7,540 bases of DNA from Gammaproteobacteria bacterium (GTDB lineage: Bacteria > Pseudomonadota > Gammaproteobacteria > HK1), in assembly GCA_022822245.1 (NCBI GenBank), contig JAJECB010000176.1:1-7540 (forward strand), given 5' to 3'. Made by a program: the position numbers and the translations under genes. The first letter of the stretch is position 1; each line of letters begins with the position of its first letter. Under the pieces are notes generated by a model. That model did no database searches. It was not told where the DNA came from and saw only the letters and a program-made list of their open reading frames with translations. This document shows, one piece after another, positions 1 to 7,461 of this stretch.

Positions 1-1371
1 GGGCTCGCGGAGCGCGGGGTCGAGGCTCCGTTCTTCGTGATGAAGTCGAACGGCGGGATGTTCTCCCCCCGCGAAGCGATCCGCGAGCCCGTCCACATGG
101 CGCTCTCCGGCCCCGCCGCGGGGGTGCGGGGAGCGGCGTTCATCGGGGCGGCGGCCGGGTGCCGCGACCTCATCGCCATCGACATGGGCGGGACGAGCGC
201 CGACGTCTCCCTCGTGCGCGACGCCGCCCCCACCGTCACCAAGGACGGGGAGGTCGGCCCGTTCCCCCTCCCGATCCCGATGGTGGACATCCACACCATC
301 GGCGCGGGGGGTGGGAGCATCGCCTCGGTGACGGCGGACGGGAGCCTCGTCGTCGGGCCGCGCAGCGCGGGCGCGGACCCCGGCCCGGCCTGCTACGGCC
401 GGGGCGGGGAGGAGCCCACGGTGACCGACGCCAACCTGGTCCTCGGCCGGATCCCGCCGCACCTCCTCGGCGGCGAGATCCCCCTCGACCCGGCGCACGC
501 CGAGGCCGCGCTCCGCGAGCGGGTGGCGAAGCCCCTCGGGCTCGGGGTGGAGGAGGCCGCCCGCGGGGTCCTCGCCATCGTCAACAACAACATGGCGGGG
601 GCCCTTCGGGTGGTGTCGGTGGAGCGGGGGCTCGACCCCCGGGCGTTCACCCTGTGCGCGTTCGGTGGGGCCGGGCCGGTCCACGGCGGCGACCTCGCGC
701 GCGAGCTTGGCGCGCCGCGCCTGCTCGTGCCCCGCCATCCGGGGATCCTCTGCGCCCTCGGCCTGCTCGCGACGGACTTGCGGTACGATTTCGCCCGCAC
801 CAGGGTGCAGCGCCCCCCCGACCACGACGTCGCCGACATGGCCCGCACGATGCAAGCACTCGAAGAGGAAGCGACGGCCCGGCTCGCCGCGGAACAGGTG
901 GCGGAGTCCCGCCGGCAGCTTCGCCGGGGCGCGGACCTTCGCTACGCGCAGCAGGGGGTGGAGATCACCGTGGAGTTCCCGGACGGCCCGGTGGACGGCG
1001 CGTGCGTCGAGGAGCTCGTGGAGCGCTTCCACGCCCTCCACGAGCGCCTCTACACCTTCTCCGATCGCGAGGCGGCGGTGGAGATGGTCAACTTCCGGGT
1101 CGCCGCCACCGGGCGCATGGAGCGCCTCGATCTGCCCCGGCTCCCGTCCGTCGCGCCGGGGACCCCGGCGCCGCCCTCGGGCCGGCGCCCCGCCGACCTC
1201 GACGGCCGGGGGATCGCGCCCGTCGCCACCCACCGGCGCGACGACCTCCTCGCCGGACACGTCGTCTCCGGCCCCGCGATCGTCGACCAGCTCGACTCGA
1301 CGACCCTCGTCGGCCCGGGGCGAAGCGCCGAGGTCGACACGTACGGCAATCTCATCGTGACGGAGGCGTGA
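1..1371 (+). CDS. hyuA: HyuA-type subunit of hydantoinase/oxoprolinase family, 5' truncated by window edge
   Basis: The frame is open from base 1, so the gene begins outside the window; 456 codons and a TGA are present. HyuA proteins usually run to roughly 690 residues, so about a third (most of the N-terminal domain) is missing. Visible residue numbers count from base 1. An ASKHA-fold ATP-binding motif DMGGTSAD lies at 61-68 and the family's glycine loop IGAGGGS at 100-106, followed by SAGADPGPACYGRGG. NNNMAGALRVVSVERG and FGGAGPVHG follow, and the C-terminal domain ends with DTYGNLIV. Known of the family: HyuA binds and hydrolyses ATP and works with HyuB in the cytoplasm on cyclic amides (hydantoins, 5-oxoproline, caprolactam) or in carboxylases such as acetophenone carboxylase. 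The substrate cannot be read from sequence. The gene is followed directly by hyuB, with stop and start regions almost touching. Confidence 0.93.
   Translation, partial: GLAERGVEAPFFVMKSNGGMFSPREAIREPVHMALSGPAAGVRGAAFIGAAAGCRDLIAIDMGGTSADVSLVRDAAPTVTKDGEVGPFPLPIPMVDIHTIGAGGGSIASVTADGSLVVGPRSAGADPGPACYGRGGEEPTVTDANLVLGRIPPHLLGGEIPLDPAHAEAALRERVAKPLGLGVEEAARGVLAIVNNNMAGALRVVSVERGLDPRAFTLCAFGGAGPVHGGDLARELGAPRLLVPRHPGILCALGLLATDLRYDFARTRVQRPPDHDVADMARTMQALEEEATARLAAEQVAESRRQLRRGADLRYAQQGVEITVEFPDGPVDGACVEELVERFHALHERLYTFSDREAAVEMVNFRVAATGRMERLDLPRLPSVAPGTPAPPSGRRPADLDGRGIAPVATHRRDDLLAGHVVSGPAIVDQLDSTTLVGPGRSAEVDTYGNLIVTEA
1362..1366 (+). promoter_or_regulatory. Ribosome binding site that sets the hyuB start
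   Basis: GGAGG lies inside the last codons of hyuA. It is 7 bases upstream of GTG 1374 but only 1 base upstream of the alternative GTG at 1368, so it favours 1374 as the start. Confidence 0.7.
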
Positions 1372-1373
1372 CG

Positions 1374-3242
1374 GTGGCCGCGCCCGCCTCCTCGCCGGTC
1401 CCGGCCGCGTCCGAGCCCTCGCCCGGCGCCGCGGCTCCCTCTCCACCGGCCGTCGCCGGGGTCCCCGACCGCATCACCCTCGAGCTCGTCACCGGGATCC
1501 TGCAGGCGACCCGGGCGGAGATGGAGGCGCTCATCGAGCGCACCGCGATGTCGCCCTTCATCCGCGAGAAGAAGGACTACTTCACCGCGTTCCTGGACCG
1601 CGAGGGGCGCCTCGTCGTCAGCACCAGCCTCACCCTCGCCGGCAACCTCGTGGACGCGGTCCTCGAGCACTACCCGCGCCAGACCATGCGCGACGGCGAC
1701 CTCTACTGGTACAACGATTGCTACGCGGCGTACGGGGCGGTCTCGCACCTGCCCGACATGGCGTTCGTCATGCCGGTCTTCCACGAGGGAGAGCTCATCG
1801 GGTTCACCGAGACCTGGGGGCACCTCTGGGACATCGGGGGCGCGGTCCCCGGCAGCGTCTCCCCCCACGCCACCAGCACCTTCCAGGAAGGGATCATGGT
1901 CCCGCCGGTGCGGGTCGTACGCGAAGGGGTCCTCAACGAGGAGGTGTTCCGCATCTTCGTCCGCAACTCGCGCTTCCCGGACATGATGCGGGGCGACCTC
2001 AAGGCGATCATGGCGGGATGCGCGCTCGGCAAGCAGCGGCTCGAGGAGGTCGCCCGCCGCTTTGGAGCGCCGGCCGTGCTCGCCACCTTCGACCACCTGC
2101 TCGCGCGCTCCGAGCAGGCCCTGCGCCGGGCCCTCGAGACGCGCGTCGCGGACGGGGAGTACGGGTTCCGGGACTTCGTCGATTCCGACTCCGTCACCGA
2201 CGACCCCTACTCGGTCCACGTGCGCCTCAGCAAGCGCGGCGGCCGGGTGACCTTCGACTTTCGTGGGAGCTCCGACGAGGCGAAGGGCCCCATCAACTTC
2301 CTGATGGACGACAGCGTTCCCAAGTACATGGCGGGGCTGTACCTCACGATGCACGAGCCCGGGGTCGGCATGAACGCGGGGTTCGAGCGGGCCGTCGAGG
2401 AGGTGGTGACCCGCCCCGGGAGCGTGGTCGCGCCCCGCTTTCCGGCCCCCCTCGGCCTTCGCTCCCACACGATGTTCCGGGTGAACTCCGCCCTGCTCGG
2501 GGTGCTCGCGCAGGCGACGGGGGGGCAGGCCTCGGCCGCGTCCGGGGTCTACGTGCTCTACTACCTGCGAAGCCGCGAGCCCGTCACCGGGCAGGCGACG
2601 CTCTGCATCGAGGGGCTCTCGGTCGGGTACGGGGCGCGGCCGTTCGCGGACGGGACGGACGCCCTTTACTACGTTGCGCAGGAGAACTATCCGGTGGAAT
2701 TCGCCGAGCTCGAGTTCGGGGTGCGGATCGAGGCGTTCCGCATCCACGCCGATTCCGGGGGGCCGGGACGGTGGCGGGGGGGATGCGGCACGGTGCGCGA
2801 CGTGCGGATCCTCGCCGAGGAGGCCGAGATCGCCCTTCGCATGGACAACTGCCGGTTCCCCGCCTTCGGGGTCAACGGCGGCCACGCGGGACGAAGCGGG
2901 CGCATCGTGCTCAACCCGGGGACGGAGGGCGAGCGCGAGCTCAAGCCCATGAGCGACGGCAACCGCCTCGTCGCCGGGGACCTCGTGCGCATCCTCACCC
3001 CGGGCGGGGGAGGGTGGGGCGCCCCGTTCGAGCGGCCCGCCGGGCAGGTGCGGGACGACGTGCTCGACGGCTTCGTCTCGCCCGAGAGCGCCCGCGAGGA
3101 CTACGGGGTGGTGCTCGACGGGAGCGCGATCGACGAGCCGGCGACGTGCACGCGGCGCGCCGCCCTCAAGGCCGCCCCGTCCGGGATGTTCCACCGCGGG
3201 GGCTGGTTCGACGGGGACCTCGCGGACGAGGCGGCGGACTGA
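1374..3242 (+). CDS. hyuB: HyuB-type catalytic subunit of hydantoinase/oxoprolinase family
   Basis: Complete at 622 residues with a GTG start placed by GGAGG at 1362-1366. The next in-frame start (ATG 1521) would remove conserved sequence. HyuB is the partner of HyuA and carries the ring-opening or carboxylation site. Family motifs in order: ITLELVTGILQATRAEMEAL near residue 40, KKDYFTAFLD around D68, SHLPDM (H125, D128), HLWDIGG at 150-156, FQEGIMVPPVRV, GDLKAIMAGC, GGPGRWRGG, and the C-terminal TPGGGGWG at 542-549. D68, H125, D128 and H150 are plausible metal ligands by family analogy; this was not verified. The first 30 residues or so are an Ala/Pro/Ser-rich leader not normal for the family, which explains the slightly long protein. 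The gene overlaps the next one by one base (TGATG). N-methylhydantoin, hydantoin, 5-oxoproline or a carboxylase substrate all remain possible. Confidence 0.93.
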   Translation: MAAPASSPVPAASEPSPGAAAPSPPAVAGVPDRITLELVTGILQATRAEMEALIERTAMSPFIREKKDYFTAFLDREGRLVVSTSLTLAGNLVDAVLEHYPRQTMRDGDLYWYNDCYAAYGAVSHLPDMAFVMPVFHEGELIGFTETWGHLWDIGGAVPGSVSPHATSTFQEGIMVPPVRVVREGVLNEEVFRIFVRNSRFPDMMRGDLKAIMAGCALGKQRLEEVARRFGAPAVLATFDHLLARSEQALRRALETRVADGEYGFRDFVDSDSVTDDPYSVHVRLSKRGGRVTFDFRGSSDEAKGPINFLMDDSVPKYMAGLYLTMHEPGVGMNAGFERAVEEVVTRPGSVVAPRFPAPLGLRSHTMFRVNSALLGVLAQATGGQASAASGVYVLYYLRSREPVTGQATLCIEGLSVGYGARPFADGTDALYYVAQENYPVEFAELEFGVRIEAFRIHADSGGPGRWRGGCGTVRDVRILAEEAEIALRMDNCRFPAFGVNGGHAGRSGRIVLNPGTEGERELKPMSDGNRLVAGDLVRILTPGGGGWGAPFERPAGQVRDDVLDGFVSPESAREDYGVVLDGSAIDEPATCTRRAALKAAPSGMFHRGGWFDGDLADEAAD

Positions 3243-3757
3243 TGGCGGGGCCGGGACCGACGCCGCCCCCGCCGCGCCGCTCCCCTTTCGGCGCGGACCC
3301 GCCGGACGACGTCCGGGTGCGGGGAGTGATCGTCCGGGTCGACGGGGCGAGCCGGGCCGAGGCGGAGGCCATCGGCGGGGACGGCTCGATCGAGGTGCTC
3401 TCGATCGGCCCCGACATCTGGCTCGCGGTCAGCGATCGCGCGCCGGACGAGGTCCGGGCGGCGGTCGGCGCGGCCGCGGCCCGGGCCGCGTGCACCGACC
3501 TCACCCACGCCCGGGTCGTGCTGCGAGTGGAGGGGCCGGACGCCCGGAGCCGGCTCGCGCGGGGCTGCCCGATGGACCTCGACACGGTGGAGCCGGGGGG
3601 CGCCGCCGCCACCATGCTCGCCCACTTCGAGGTCGTGATCCGGCGGGGCCGCGAGCCGGACGCCTTCGAGGTGTTCGTCTCGCGAAGCGTCGCCCGTTCG
3701 GCCCGGGAGTGGCTGCGCGGGCACGGCGCCGGCGCTTCCGCACCTCTCGCACGATGA
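3242..3757 (+). CDS. soxG: Sarcosine oxidase gamma subunit (SoxG) family protein
   Basis: 171 residues from an ATG that overlaps the hyuB stop (TGATG); GAGG at 3228-3231 could serve as a distant Shine-Dalgarno. The protein matches the SoxG/GcvT-like pattern in its second half: GCPMDLDTVEPGG at 108-120 (family RCPLDL...), AAATMLAHFEVVIRR at 121-135, then FEVFVSRSVARSAREWL at 142-158, the typical end of SoxG. The N-terminal 20 residues are Pro-rich. In heterotetrameric sarcosine oxidase, gamma is a small non-catalytic subunit beside alpha, beta and delta, which convert sarcosine to glycine and pass the methyl carbon to tetrahydrofolate. None of those subunits is in the window, so this is either the end of a longer sox/hyu operon or a standalone relative with another role. 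Family assignment is by recalled pattern only, with moderate divergence. The stop overlaps the dnaX start (ATGA). Confidence 0.75.
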   Translation: MAGPGPTPPPPRRSPFGADPPDDVRVRGVIVRVDGASRAEAEAIGGDGSIEVLSIGPDIWLAVSDRAPDEVRAAVGAAAARAACTDLTHARVVLRVEGPDARSRLARGCPMDLDTVEPGGAAATMLAHFEVVIRRGREPDAFEVFVSRSVARSAREWLRGHGAGASAPLAR

Positions 3758-5541
3758 GCTACCAGGCCCTCGCCCGCAAGTGGCGCCCGCGGAGCTTCGA
3801 CGCGATCGTGGGGCAGGAGCACGTGGTGCGGGCCCTCGTCAACGCCTTCGAACGCGACCGGCTGCACCACGCCTACCTCTTCTCGGGGACCCGCGGGGTG
3901 GGCAAGACCACCATCGCCCGGGTGTTCGCGAAGGGCCTCAACTGCGAGAGCGGCCCGACCGCGCGGCCCTGCGGCGAGTGCGGGGCGTGTCGCGAGATCG
4001 ACGAAGGGCGCCACGTCGATCTCCTCGAGGTGGACGCGGCCTCGCGCGCCCGGGTGGAGGAGACCCGGGACCTCCTCGACAACGTCCAGTACGCCCCGGT
4101 GCGGTCCCGCTTCAAGGTGTACCTCATCGACGAGGTGCACATGTTCTCGCGGCACAGCTTCAACGCGCTTCTGAAGACCCTCGAGGAGCCGCCCCCGCAC
4201 GTCAAGTTCCTGCTCGCGACCACCGATCCGCAGCGCCTCCCGGTCACCGTCCTGTCGCGGTGCCTCCAGTTCGGCCTGCGGCGCCTGAGCGTGGACGAGA
4301 TCGCGGCGGAGCTCGCCCGGATCACCGGCGAGGAGGAGATCGAGGCCGATCCGGCTGCGCTGCGCGTGCTCGGCCGCGCTGCCGACGGCAGCATGCGCGA
4401 CGCCCTCAGCCTGCTCGATCAGGCCGCCGCCTACGGGGCGGGGCGAGTCGTCGCGCAGGACGTGCGCGCCCTCGTCGGCACCGTGGAGCGGGATCGGCTG
4501 CTCGCGCTCCTCGAGGCGCTGGCGTCCGGCGACGCGGCGGCGATGGTCGGGGCGCTCGACCGGGTTGCCGGCGAGGCGGCCGACTGCGAGGCCCTCCTCG
4601 GCGAGGTGGTCGAGGCCCTGGGAAGGATGGCCGCCCTCAAGGTCGTGCCCGCGGGTCGCGAGGACGACGAGGAGGTCGAGGCCCTGCGGGCGCTCGCAGG
4701 CCGGATCCCGGCGGAAGCGCTTCAGCTTCACTACCAGATCGGGCTCCTGGGAAGGCGCGATCTCCCGTATGCGCCGCATCCGCGAGCCGGCTTCGAGATG
4801 ACGATGCTGCGGATGGTCGCGTTCGCCCCGGCTTCCGAGGCGGAACGGGCCCCGGACCGGTCTGCCGCCCCGGCCCCCGCTCCGTCCACTGCACGCGCGC
4901 CGGACGCGGCGCCGGAACCCCCGCCGGCGGAGGAGGAGGCGTACCGTCCGGCTCCCGCACGGGCGCCGGGCCCCGGGCCGGCGGCGGAAGCGCATCCGCC
5001 CGCGCCGGACGCGGTGCCGGAACCCCCGCCGCTCGAGGAGGAGCGCCCTCCGGCCGTCGCTGCGGCGCCGGAACCCCTGGACCCCGCTCCGCCGTCCTCG
5101 CCGCCCCCGCCGCCGGCGCCCGCGGCGCCCGCGGCCCCCGAAGAGGCCGAGGCGCTCCTCGCCCCCGCCCGATGGGCGGAGCTCTGCGCGCGTCTCTCCC
5201 TCAACGGGGTGACCGGGCAGCTCGCCGCGAACTGCGTCGTGCGCGGACACACCGGAACCACCGTCGAGCTCGGCCTGAATCCGGAGCACGCGCAGCTCCT
5301 GACGGACGGCACGCGCGCCAAGCTGGAGGCCGCGCTCGTTGACTTTCTCGGCCGGCCGATTCGGCTCCGGGTGGAGATCGCCTCCCGCGAGGGAGAGGTG
5401 GAATCACCGGCCGAGCGTGATGCCCGCGAGTCGGACGAGCGGGTCGAGCGTGCGTCACGCGAGCTTCGGGAGGTTCCCGACTACCAGGATCTCCTCTCTC
5501 GATTCGAGGGCAGCACGCGATCCATACAACCGCCGGACTGA
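3754..5541 (+). CDS. dnaX: DNA polymerase III subunit tau (clamp loader)
   Basis: 595 residues starting [12 protein letters not shown], nearly identical to the E. coli N-terminus, so the start is secure although the frame is open further upstream. DnaX is the AAA+ motor of the clamp loader that places the beta clamp on primed DNA and tethers the polymerase cores. Visible: Walker [10 protein letters not shown] at 45-53, zinc ligands C64, C73, C76 and C79, Walker B LIDEVHM at 124-130, sensor-1 region LLATTDP, the SRC motif with arginine finger R169, and sensor-2 R215 in [13 protein letters not shown]. The collar domain ends near 357. A Pro/Ala/Glu-rich linker with internal repeats spans about 358-468. 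From W474 on, the sequence resembles the tau domain V that binds the alpha subunit, ending RSIQPPD. No A AAA AAG slippery site for a gamma form is seen. The start overlaps the soxG stop by ATGA and has no purine-rich Shine-Dalgarno, so translation is probably coupled. ybaB and recR follow, the usual order. Confidence 0.98.
   Translation: MSYQALARKWRPRSFDAIVGQEHVVRALVNAFERDRLHHAYLFSGTRGVGKTTIARVFAKGLNCESGPTARPCGECGACREIDEGRHVDLLEVDAASRARVEETRDLLDNVQYAPVRSRFKVYLIDEVHMFSRHSFNALLKTLEEPPPHVKFLLATTDPQRLPVTVLSRCLQFGLRRLSVDEIAAELARITGEEEIEADPAALRVLGRAADGSMRDALSLLDQAAAYGAGRVVAQDVRALVGTVERDRLLALLEALASGDAAAMVGALDRVAGEAADCEALLGEVVEALGRMAALKVVPAGREDDEEVEALRALAGRIPAEALQLHYQIGLLGRRDLPYAPHPRAGFEMTMLRMVAFAPASEAERAPDRSAAPAPAPSTARAPDAAPEPPPAEEEAYRPAPARAPGPGPAAEAHPPAPDAVPEPPPLEEERPPAVAAAPEPLDPAPPSSPPPPPAPAAPAAPEEAEALLAPARWAELCARLSLNGVTGQLAANCVVRGHTGTTVELGLNPEHAQLLTDGTRAKLEAALVDFLGRPIRLRVEIASREGEVESPAERDARESDERVERASRELREVPDYQDLLSRFEGSTRSIQPPD
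4896..5077 (+). repeat. Internal direct repeats in the dnaX linker
   Basis: Bases 4896-4926 and 5001-5031 match at 30 of 31 positions, offset 105 bases (35 codons). They encode [10 protein letters not shown] then AEEE at residues 382-395 and [10 protein letters not shown] then LEEE at 417-430. A partial third copy at 5062-5077 is identical to 4906-4921 over 16 bases (AAPEP). All offsets are multiples of three, so the frame is kept. This looks like in-frame duplication inside the flexible tether between the clamp loader and the polymerase-binding domain. Confidence 0.8.
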
Positions 5542-5543
5542 CG

Positions 5544-5548
5544 GGAGG
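5544..5548 (+). promoter_or_regulatory. Ribosome binding site of ybaB
   Basis: GGAGG in the 11-base gap between the dnaX stop and ATG 5553, with 4 bases between it and the ATG. It gives ybaB independent translation initiation, unlike the overlapped dnaX and recR starts. Confidence 0.75.
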
Positions 5549-5552
5549 CGCA

Positions 5553-5876
5553 ATGAAGGGTGGACTCGGACAGATGCTCAAGCAGGCGCAGCAGATGCAG
5601 GAGAACCTGCAGCGGGCCCAGGAAGCGCTCGCCGCCGAGGAGGTGACCGGCAGCGCCGGGGGCGGGGTGGTCACCGTCACCCTGAACGGCCGGTACGAAG
5701 CGCGTGGGGTGAGCATCGACGACGCCTTCGTCGGCGGCGACCGCGAAATGCTCGAGGATCTCGTGGCCGCCGCCATCAACGACGCGGTGCGAAAGGTCGA
5801 GGAGCTGAGCCGGGAGCGAATGTCCGGCCTCACCGCGGGGCTCAGCCTCCCCCCGGGAATGAAGCTGCCGTTCTGA
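5553..5876 (+). CDS. ybaB: YbaB/EbfC family nucleoid-associated protein
   Basis: 107 residues, the normal family length. The protein opens [20 protein letters not shown], a helical start typical of YbaB. The central beta region has [26 protein letters not shown], followed by the helix [17 protein letters not shown], and the protein ends [11 protein letters not shown] as in E. coli YbaB. Members form dimers that bind DNA and associate with the nucleoid; YbaB lies between dnaX and recR in many bacteria, and a link to recombination or replication is suspected but not settled. The ATG is supported by GGAGG just upstream. The stop overlaps the recR ATG (TGATG). Confidence 0.97.
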   Translation: MKGGLGQMLKQAQQMQENLQRAQEALAAEEVTGSAGGGVVTVTLNGRYEARGVSIDDAFVGGDREMLEDLVAAAINDAVRKVEELSRERMSGLTAGLSLPPGMKLPF

Positions 5877-6478
5877 TGGCGGACGGGGACCTGATCGATG
5901 GCCTGATCGACGCCCTGCGATGCTTGCCGGGGGTCGGCCCGAGGACCGCCCAGCGGATGACCTGGCACCTGCTCGAGCGCAACCGGGACGCGGGGCGCCG
6001 GCTTGCGTCGGCCCTCGTCGAAGCCATGGACCGGGTAGGACAATGCCGGGCGTGCCGGACGCTTACCGAGCACGAGACGTGCGCGGTCTGCGCGAGCCCC
6101 CGGCGCGACCGGTCCCGGATCTGCGTGGTGGAGAACCCCGCCGACGTGGTCCGGATCGAGACCGGCACGGGCTACCAGGGGGTCTACTTCGTGCTGATGG
6201 GGAGCTTGTCGCCGCTCGACGGAATCGGCCCCCGGGAGCTCGGGCTCGAGCAGCTCGCGCAACGCCTCGCCGGAGGGGGGGTCTCGGAGCTCATTCTCGC
6301 GACCGGCGCGACCGCCGAGGGGGAGGCGACCGCCCACTTTCTCGCCGAGATGGCGCGCGAGCATGCGGTCACCGCGACCCGGATCGCCCAGGGAGTGCCG
6401 CTCGGGGGAGACCTCGAGTTCGTCGACCCCGGGACCCTCGCCCATGCCTTCTCCGGGCGGCGCGAGGTCGTGTTCTAG
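5876..6478 (+). CDS. recR: Recombination mediator RecR
   Basis: 200 residues, family-typical length. RecR forms a ring-shaped oligomer that, with RecO (and RecF), loads RecA onto SSB-coated single-stranded DNA during gap repair. An N-terminal helix-hairpin-helix lies at [15 protein letters not shown] (14-28). A C4 zinc finger has C57, C60, C69 and C72, the same positions as in E. coli. The Toprim domain starts near residue 80 ([10 protein letters not shown]) and contains [18 protein letters not shown] at 102-119. The usual ATNPTVEGEAT of the Toprim domain reads [11 protein letters not shown] here (G144 and A145 in place of Asn and Pro). The C-terminus [12 protein letters not shown]...GRREVVF is standard. 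The start overlaps the ybaB stop (TGATG) and has no strong Shine-Dalgarno, so translation is likely coupled to ybaB. Confidence 0.98.
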   Translation: MADGDLIDGLIDALRCLPGVGPRTAQRMTWHLLERNRDAGRRLASALVEAMDRVGQCRACRTLTEHETCAVCASPRRDRSRICVVENPADVVRIETGTGYQGVYFVLMGSLSPLDGIGPRELGLEQLAQRLAGGGVSELILATGATAEGEATAHFLAEMAREHAVTATRIAQGVPLGGDLEFVDPGTLAHAFSGRREVVF

Positions 6479-6495
6479 CCTGTGTTCGCACCAGC

Positions 6496-6514
6496 GCGGC
6501 GGCTTTGCCGCCGC
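6496..6514. terminator. Hairpin between convergent recR and rsgA
   Basis: A perfect 8-base inverted repeat GCGGCGGC / GCCGCCGC with a TTT loop fills the right half of the 36-base gap, directly abutting the rsgA stop codon. Neither strand has a T-run after the stem, so it is not a canonical intrinsic terminator. It may act as a shared Rho-dependent 3' end or RNA-stabilising stem for both transcripts. Confidence 0.55.
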
Positions 6515-7420
6515 TCAGCGCCGCATGTCCTCCACCATCTGCCGGTAGCTCGCGAGGCGCTCCGGGTCGATCTCGGGCGCGGCGGCGACCGCGCAGTCGG
6601 GCTCGTGCAGGTGAAGGCAGTTGCGGAAGCGGCATCGTCCCGACCAGGACCGAATCTCGGGGAATCCGTCGGCGATCCGCTCCACCGGGAGGGGCCATTC
6701 GCCGAAGTCCGCCATCCCCGGAGAATCGATTACGAACCCTCCGTCCGGGAGCGCGTGCAAGGTCGACACGGTGGTGGTGTGTCGGCCCTGGTCACCGCGG
6801 CGCGAGAGCGCGCCGACCGCGAGGTCCGCACCGGGAACGAGCCTTCGCACGAGGGACGATTTGCCGGCTCCGGACGGCCCGACGAGGGCGGAGACCTGGC
6901 CGCGCAAGGCCGCGGAGAGGTGATCCAGTCCGCCGCCGGTGAGAGCGCTCGTCTCGAACACGCGATAGCCGACCCGGCGATAGAGGTCCAGTTCCGGAGC
7001 GTCCGGGACCTCGGGGAGCAGATCGATCTTGTTCAGGACGAGGGCGGCGGAGAGGTCGAGGTGCTCGCTTCCGACGAGGTGTCGATCGACGATGCGCCGG
7101 GAGGTCGACGGCCGCAACGCGGTCACCACCAGGAGCAGGTCGACGTTGGCCGCGATGAGTCGATCCCGGCCGGCCGGTCCGGGACGGGCGAGCACCGACC
7201 GGCGTTCGTCCACCGATTCGATGATGCCCTCGGCCGCTCCGGCGGGACGCACCGCCACCCGGTCGCCCACCACGATCGGGCCGAGGCGGCGCCGGGTCTG
7301 GCAGAGGCGCATCGCCCCCCCATCATCGCGGACCTCGAACCGGCGCCCCCGGCGGGCGGACACCAGCCCGGAAATCTCACCAGCTTTCTGCTGCGGACGC
7401 GGATCTGCTCGCTGTGACAA
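6515..7420 (-). CDS. rsgA: Small ribosomal subunit biogenesis GTPase RsgA
   Basis: 301 residues from TTG 7420-7418, chosen because GAGGGAG (7433-7427) sits 6 bases upstream. An in-frame TTG at 7435-7433 would add 5 residues but overlaps that site. RsgA is a circularly permuted GTPase that helps mature the decoding centre of the 30S subunit. An N-terminal OB-fold spans about 15-75 (GDRVAVRP). The permuted G motifs are G4 NKID at 130-133, SAL near 158, G1 GPSGAGKS at 181-188, the GRHTTT switch with H214, and G3 DSPG at 232-235. The zinc knuckle C263-x4-C268-x-H270-x5-C276 follows. The usual GVREF after the G3 DSP is GMADF here. The protein lacks the long basic N-terminal tail of E. coli RsgA. 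It converges on recR, and a divergent gene probably begins to the right; in E. coli and Pseudomonas that neighbour is orn. Confidence 0.97.
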   Translation of the reverse strand: MSQRADPRPQQKAGEISGLVSARRGRRFEVRDDGGAMRLCQTRRRLGPIVVGDRVAVRPAGAAEGIIESVDERRSVLARPGPAGRDRLIAANVDLLLVVTALRPSTSRRIVDRHLVGSEHLDLSAALVLNKIDLLPEVPDAPELDLYRRVGYRVFETSALTGGGLDHLSAALRGQVSALVGPSGAGKSSLVRRLVPGADLAVGALSRRGDQGRHTTTVSTLHALPDGGFVIDSPGMADFGEWPLPVERIADGFPEIRSWSGRCRFRNCLHLHEPDCAVAAAPEIDPERLASYRQMVEDMRR

Positions 7421-7426
7421 GGCGTA

Positions 7427-7433
7427 CTCCCTC
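7427..7433 (-). promoter_or_regulatory. Ribosome binding site of rsgA
   Basis: On the minus strand this reads GAGGGAG, 6 bases before the TTG start at 7420. It lies in the loop of the large inverted repeat 7410-7499, while the start codon lies in the arm. Confidence 0.65.
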
Positions 7434-7445
7434 AAGCCGCTTCAC

Positions 7446-7461
7446 CGTAGTGTCGACTACG
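7446..7461. repeat. Small hairpin inside the rsgA leader
   Basis: CGTAGT and ACTACG form a 6-bp stem around GTCG. The stem shares bases 7458-7461 with the TACGCCTT segment, giving a third mutually exclusive pairing. Confidence 0.5.

Noticed and set aside
159..1373. Upstream extension of the hyuB frame
   Set aside because: The frame is open through hyuA, but the translation is Arg/Pro/Gly junk; conserved HyuB sequence begins only after 1374.
1050..3194. 714-codon open frame on the minus strand
   Set aside because: It is antisense to hyuB and the hyuA end, which carry clear family motifs; its translation is rich in Arg, Gly, His and Pro with no recognisable domain. Such frames are common where GC is very high.
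3490..3753. Upstream extension of the dnaX frame
   Set aside because: [12 protein letters not shown] at 3754 matches the normal DnaX N-terminus, and the upstream translation is the shadow of soxG.
4825..5155. Programmed frameshift to make a gamma form of DnaX
   Set aside because: No A AAA AAG or other clean X XXY YYZ heptamer was found in the zero frame of the linker; the C-runs do not fit the pattern.
3166..5289. 707-codon open frame on the minus strand
   Set aside because: It is antisense to soxG and dnaX; its composition is low complexity and the sense genes are certain.
6482..7417. 311-codon plus-strand frame opposite rsgA
   Set aside because: rsgA on the minus strand has all GTPase and zinc motifs; the plus-strand frame shows none and is a mirror effect of codon bias.
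7433..7435. In-frame TTG as a longer rsgA start
   Set aside because: It overlaps the only good Shine-Dalgarno and has none of its own; TTG 7420 has ideal spacing.
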